Made by a program: the position numbers and the translations under genes. A DNA stretch of 39,435 bases from Hyphomicrobiales bacterium (lineage in GTDB: Bacteria; Pseudomonadota; Alphaproteobacteria; Rhizobiales; Rhizobiaceae), in contig JAAENI010000804.1 of assembly GCA_024224595.1 (NCBI GenBank), positions 1-39,435 of the forward strand, written 5' to 3'. The notes below the pieces were generated by a model. The model was given only the letters and a program-made list of their open reading frames with translations, was not told where the DNA came from and did not search any database. Below are positions 38,405 to 39,435 of the stretch, piece after piece (the first letter of the stretch is position 1; every line of letters begins with the position of its first letter).

Positions 38405-39184
38405 GTGATGTCATTAAAAGCCCGTATTATCCCTTGTCTTGACGTTAAAGATGGCCGTGTTGTCAAGGGCGTATCTTTCGTTGATCTGATTGACGCAGGT
38501 GATCCCGTTGAAGCGGCTATTGCCTATGACAGCGCCGGTGCCGATGAATTATGTTTTCTTGATATCACCGCATCATCTGACAACCGGGGAATTATTTTTG
38601 ACGTTGTCAGTCAGACGGCTGAACATTGTTTCATGCCTCTGACCGTGGGTGGTGGCGTACGTGAATTAGTCGATATTCGCAATCTGCTGAACGCTGGCGC
38701 TGATAAAGTGGCAATCAATACCACCGCAGTCAAGAATCCCGATTTTGTTGCTCAGGCCGCCGATAAATTTGGCAATCAGTGCATTGTTATTTCAATTGAT
38801 GCCAAACGGGTATCAAATCAAAACCAAGGTAACCGGTGGGAGATATTTACCCATGGCGGTCGCCAATCGACGGGTATTGATGCAATTGAATTTGCCCAAT
38901 TGGTTGTCGAAAAGGGTGCAGGCGAAATTATGTTGACTTCAATGGATCAGGATGGGCAGAAATCTGGCTATGACCTGGCTTTAACCCGCTCGATAGCTGA
39001 CGCAGTCCAGGTACCGGTGATCGCATCAGGCGGTGTGGGAACCTTGGACCATCTGGTTGAGGGCATTCGCGACGGTCATGCTAATGCTGTGCTTGCTGCG
39101 TCAATATTTCACTTTGGCACATATACCATCTATGAAGCCAAACATTATATGAATAATAATGGCATTGCTATGAGGCTCGATTAG
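38405..39184 (+). CDS. hisF: Imidazole glycerol phosphate synthase subunit HisF
   Basis: [52 protein letters not shown]; start GTG 38405 or ATG 38408. Confidence 0.97.
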   Translation: MMSLKARIIPCLDVKDGRVVKGVSFVDLIDAGDPVEAAIAYDSAGADELCFLDITASSDNRGIIFDVVSQTAEHCFMPLTVGGGVRELVDIRNLLNAGADKVAINTTAVKNPDFVAQAADKFGNQCIVISIDAKRVSNQNQGNRWEIFTHGGRQSTGIDAIEFAQLVVEKGAGEIMLTSMDQDGQKSGYDLALTRSIADAVQVPVIASGGVGTLDHLVEGIRDGHANAVLAASIFHFGTYTIYEAKHYMNNNGIAMRLD

Positions 39185-39185
39185 A

Positions 39186-39435
39186 ATGTTTGATCTCACA
39201 GAACTCGAAAGCATTATTGGCCGACGCGCCAAGGATAATACAGAACAATCTTATACTGCTTCTCTGCTGGCAAAAGGTACCAACAAATGCGCCGAAAAAT
39301 TTGGCGAAGAAGCCATTGAGACAATCATTGCCGCCGCCACACAAAATCGCGATGAATTGACGGCAGAGACCGCCGATGTATTATTTCATCTTTTAGTACT
39401 ACTCAAATCTGCCAATATACCTTTGAGTGAAGTTA
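39186..39435 (+). CDS. hisE: Phosphoribosyl-ATP pyrophosphohydrolase HisE, cut by window edge
   Basis: My translation from ATG 39186: MFDLTELESIIGRRAKDNTEQSYTASLLAKGTNKCAEKFGEEAIETIIAAATQNRDELTAETADVLFHLLVLLKSANIPLSEV; open to the end of the window. Confidence 0.95.
   Translation, partial: MFDLTELESIIGRRAKDNTEQSYTASLLAKGTNKCAEKFGEEAIETIIAAATQNRDELTAETADVLFHLLVLLKSANIPLSEV

Noticed and set aside
1-39435. CRISPR arrays, prophage structural genes, rRNA genes, complete transposons
   Set aside because: No regularly spaced repeats, phage structural motifs, rRNA signatures or intact transposase ORFs were seen.

Overview
Chromosomal window from an alphaproteobacterium, judged from the his operon and hslVU context. 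It contains, left to right: (i) a minus-strand five-gene cluster (1-6167) of a coiled-coil protein, an uncharacterised 378-aa protein, an AAA+ ATPase, a 425-aa DUF-type protein and a membrane-anchored DUF2333-like protein, which is the best candidate here for an undescribed system; (ii) tRNA-Arg(CCG) followed by a decayed accessory segment with a truncated M20 amidohydrolase remnant, two FemAB/CelD-type acyltransferases and a flippase remnant with an internal deletion, ending at an intact M20 amidohydrolase whose 3' end matches the remnant; (iii) an HNH endonuclease, a di-haem cytochrome c and a DUF2189 membrane protein; (iv) a co-directional catabolic/uptake block with a proline-racemase-family enzyme (Ser/Cys variant), SoxBDAG-type heterotetrameric sarcosine oxidase, a LivGFHMK-type ABC transporter and an M24/creatinase-fold protein; (v) a MacB/FtsX-type ABC exporter with a HlyD-like adaptor; (vi) a tryptophanase-family gene in a visibly GC-richer block with an inverted-repeat-rich leader; (vii) hslUV and the divergent hisB-DUF2628-hisH-hisA-hisF-hisE operon. 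All calls come from reading the sequence and supplied translations; no database searches were run.
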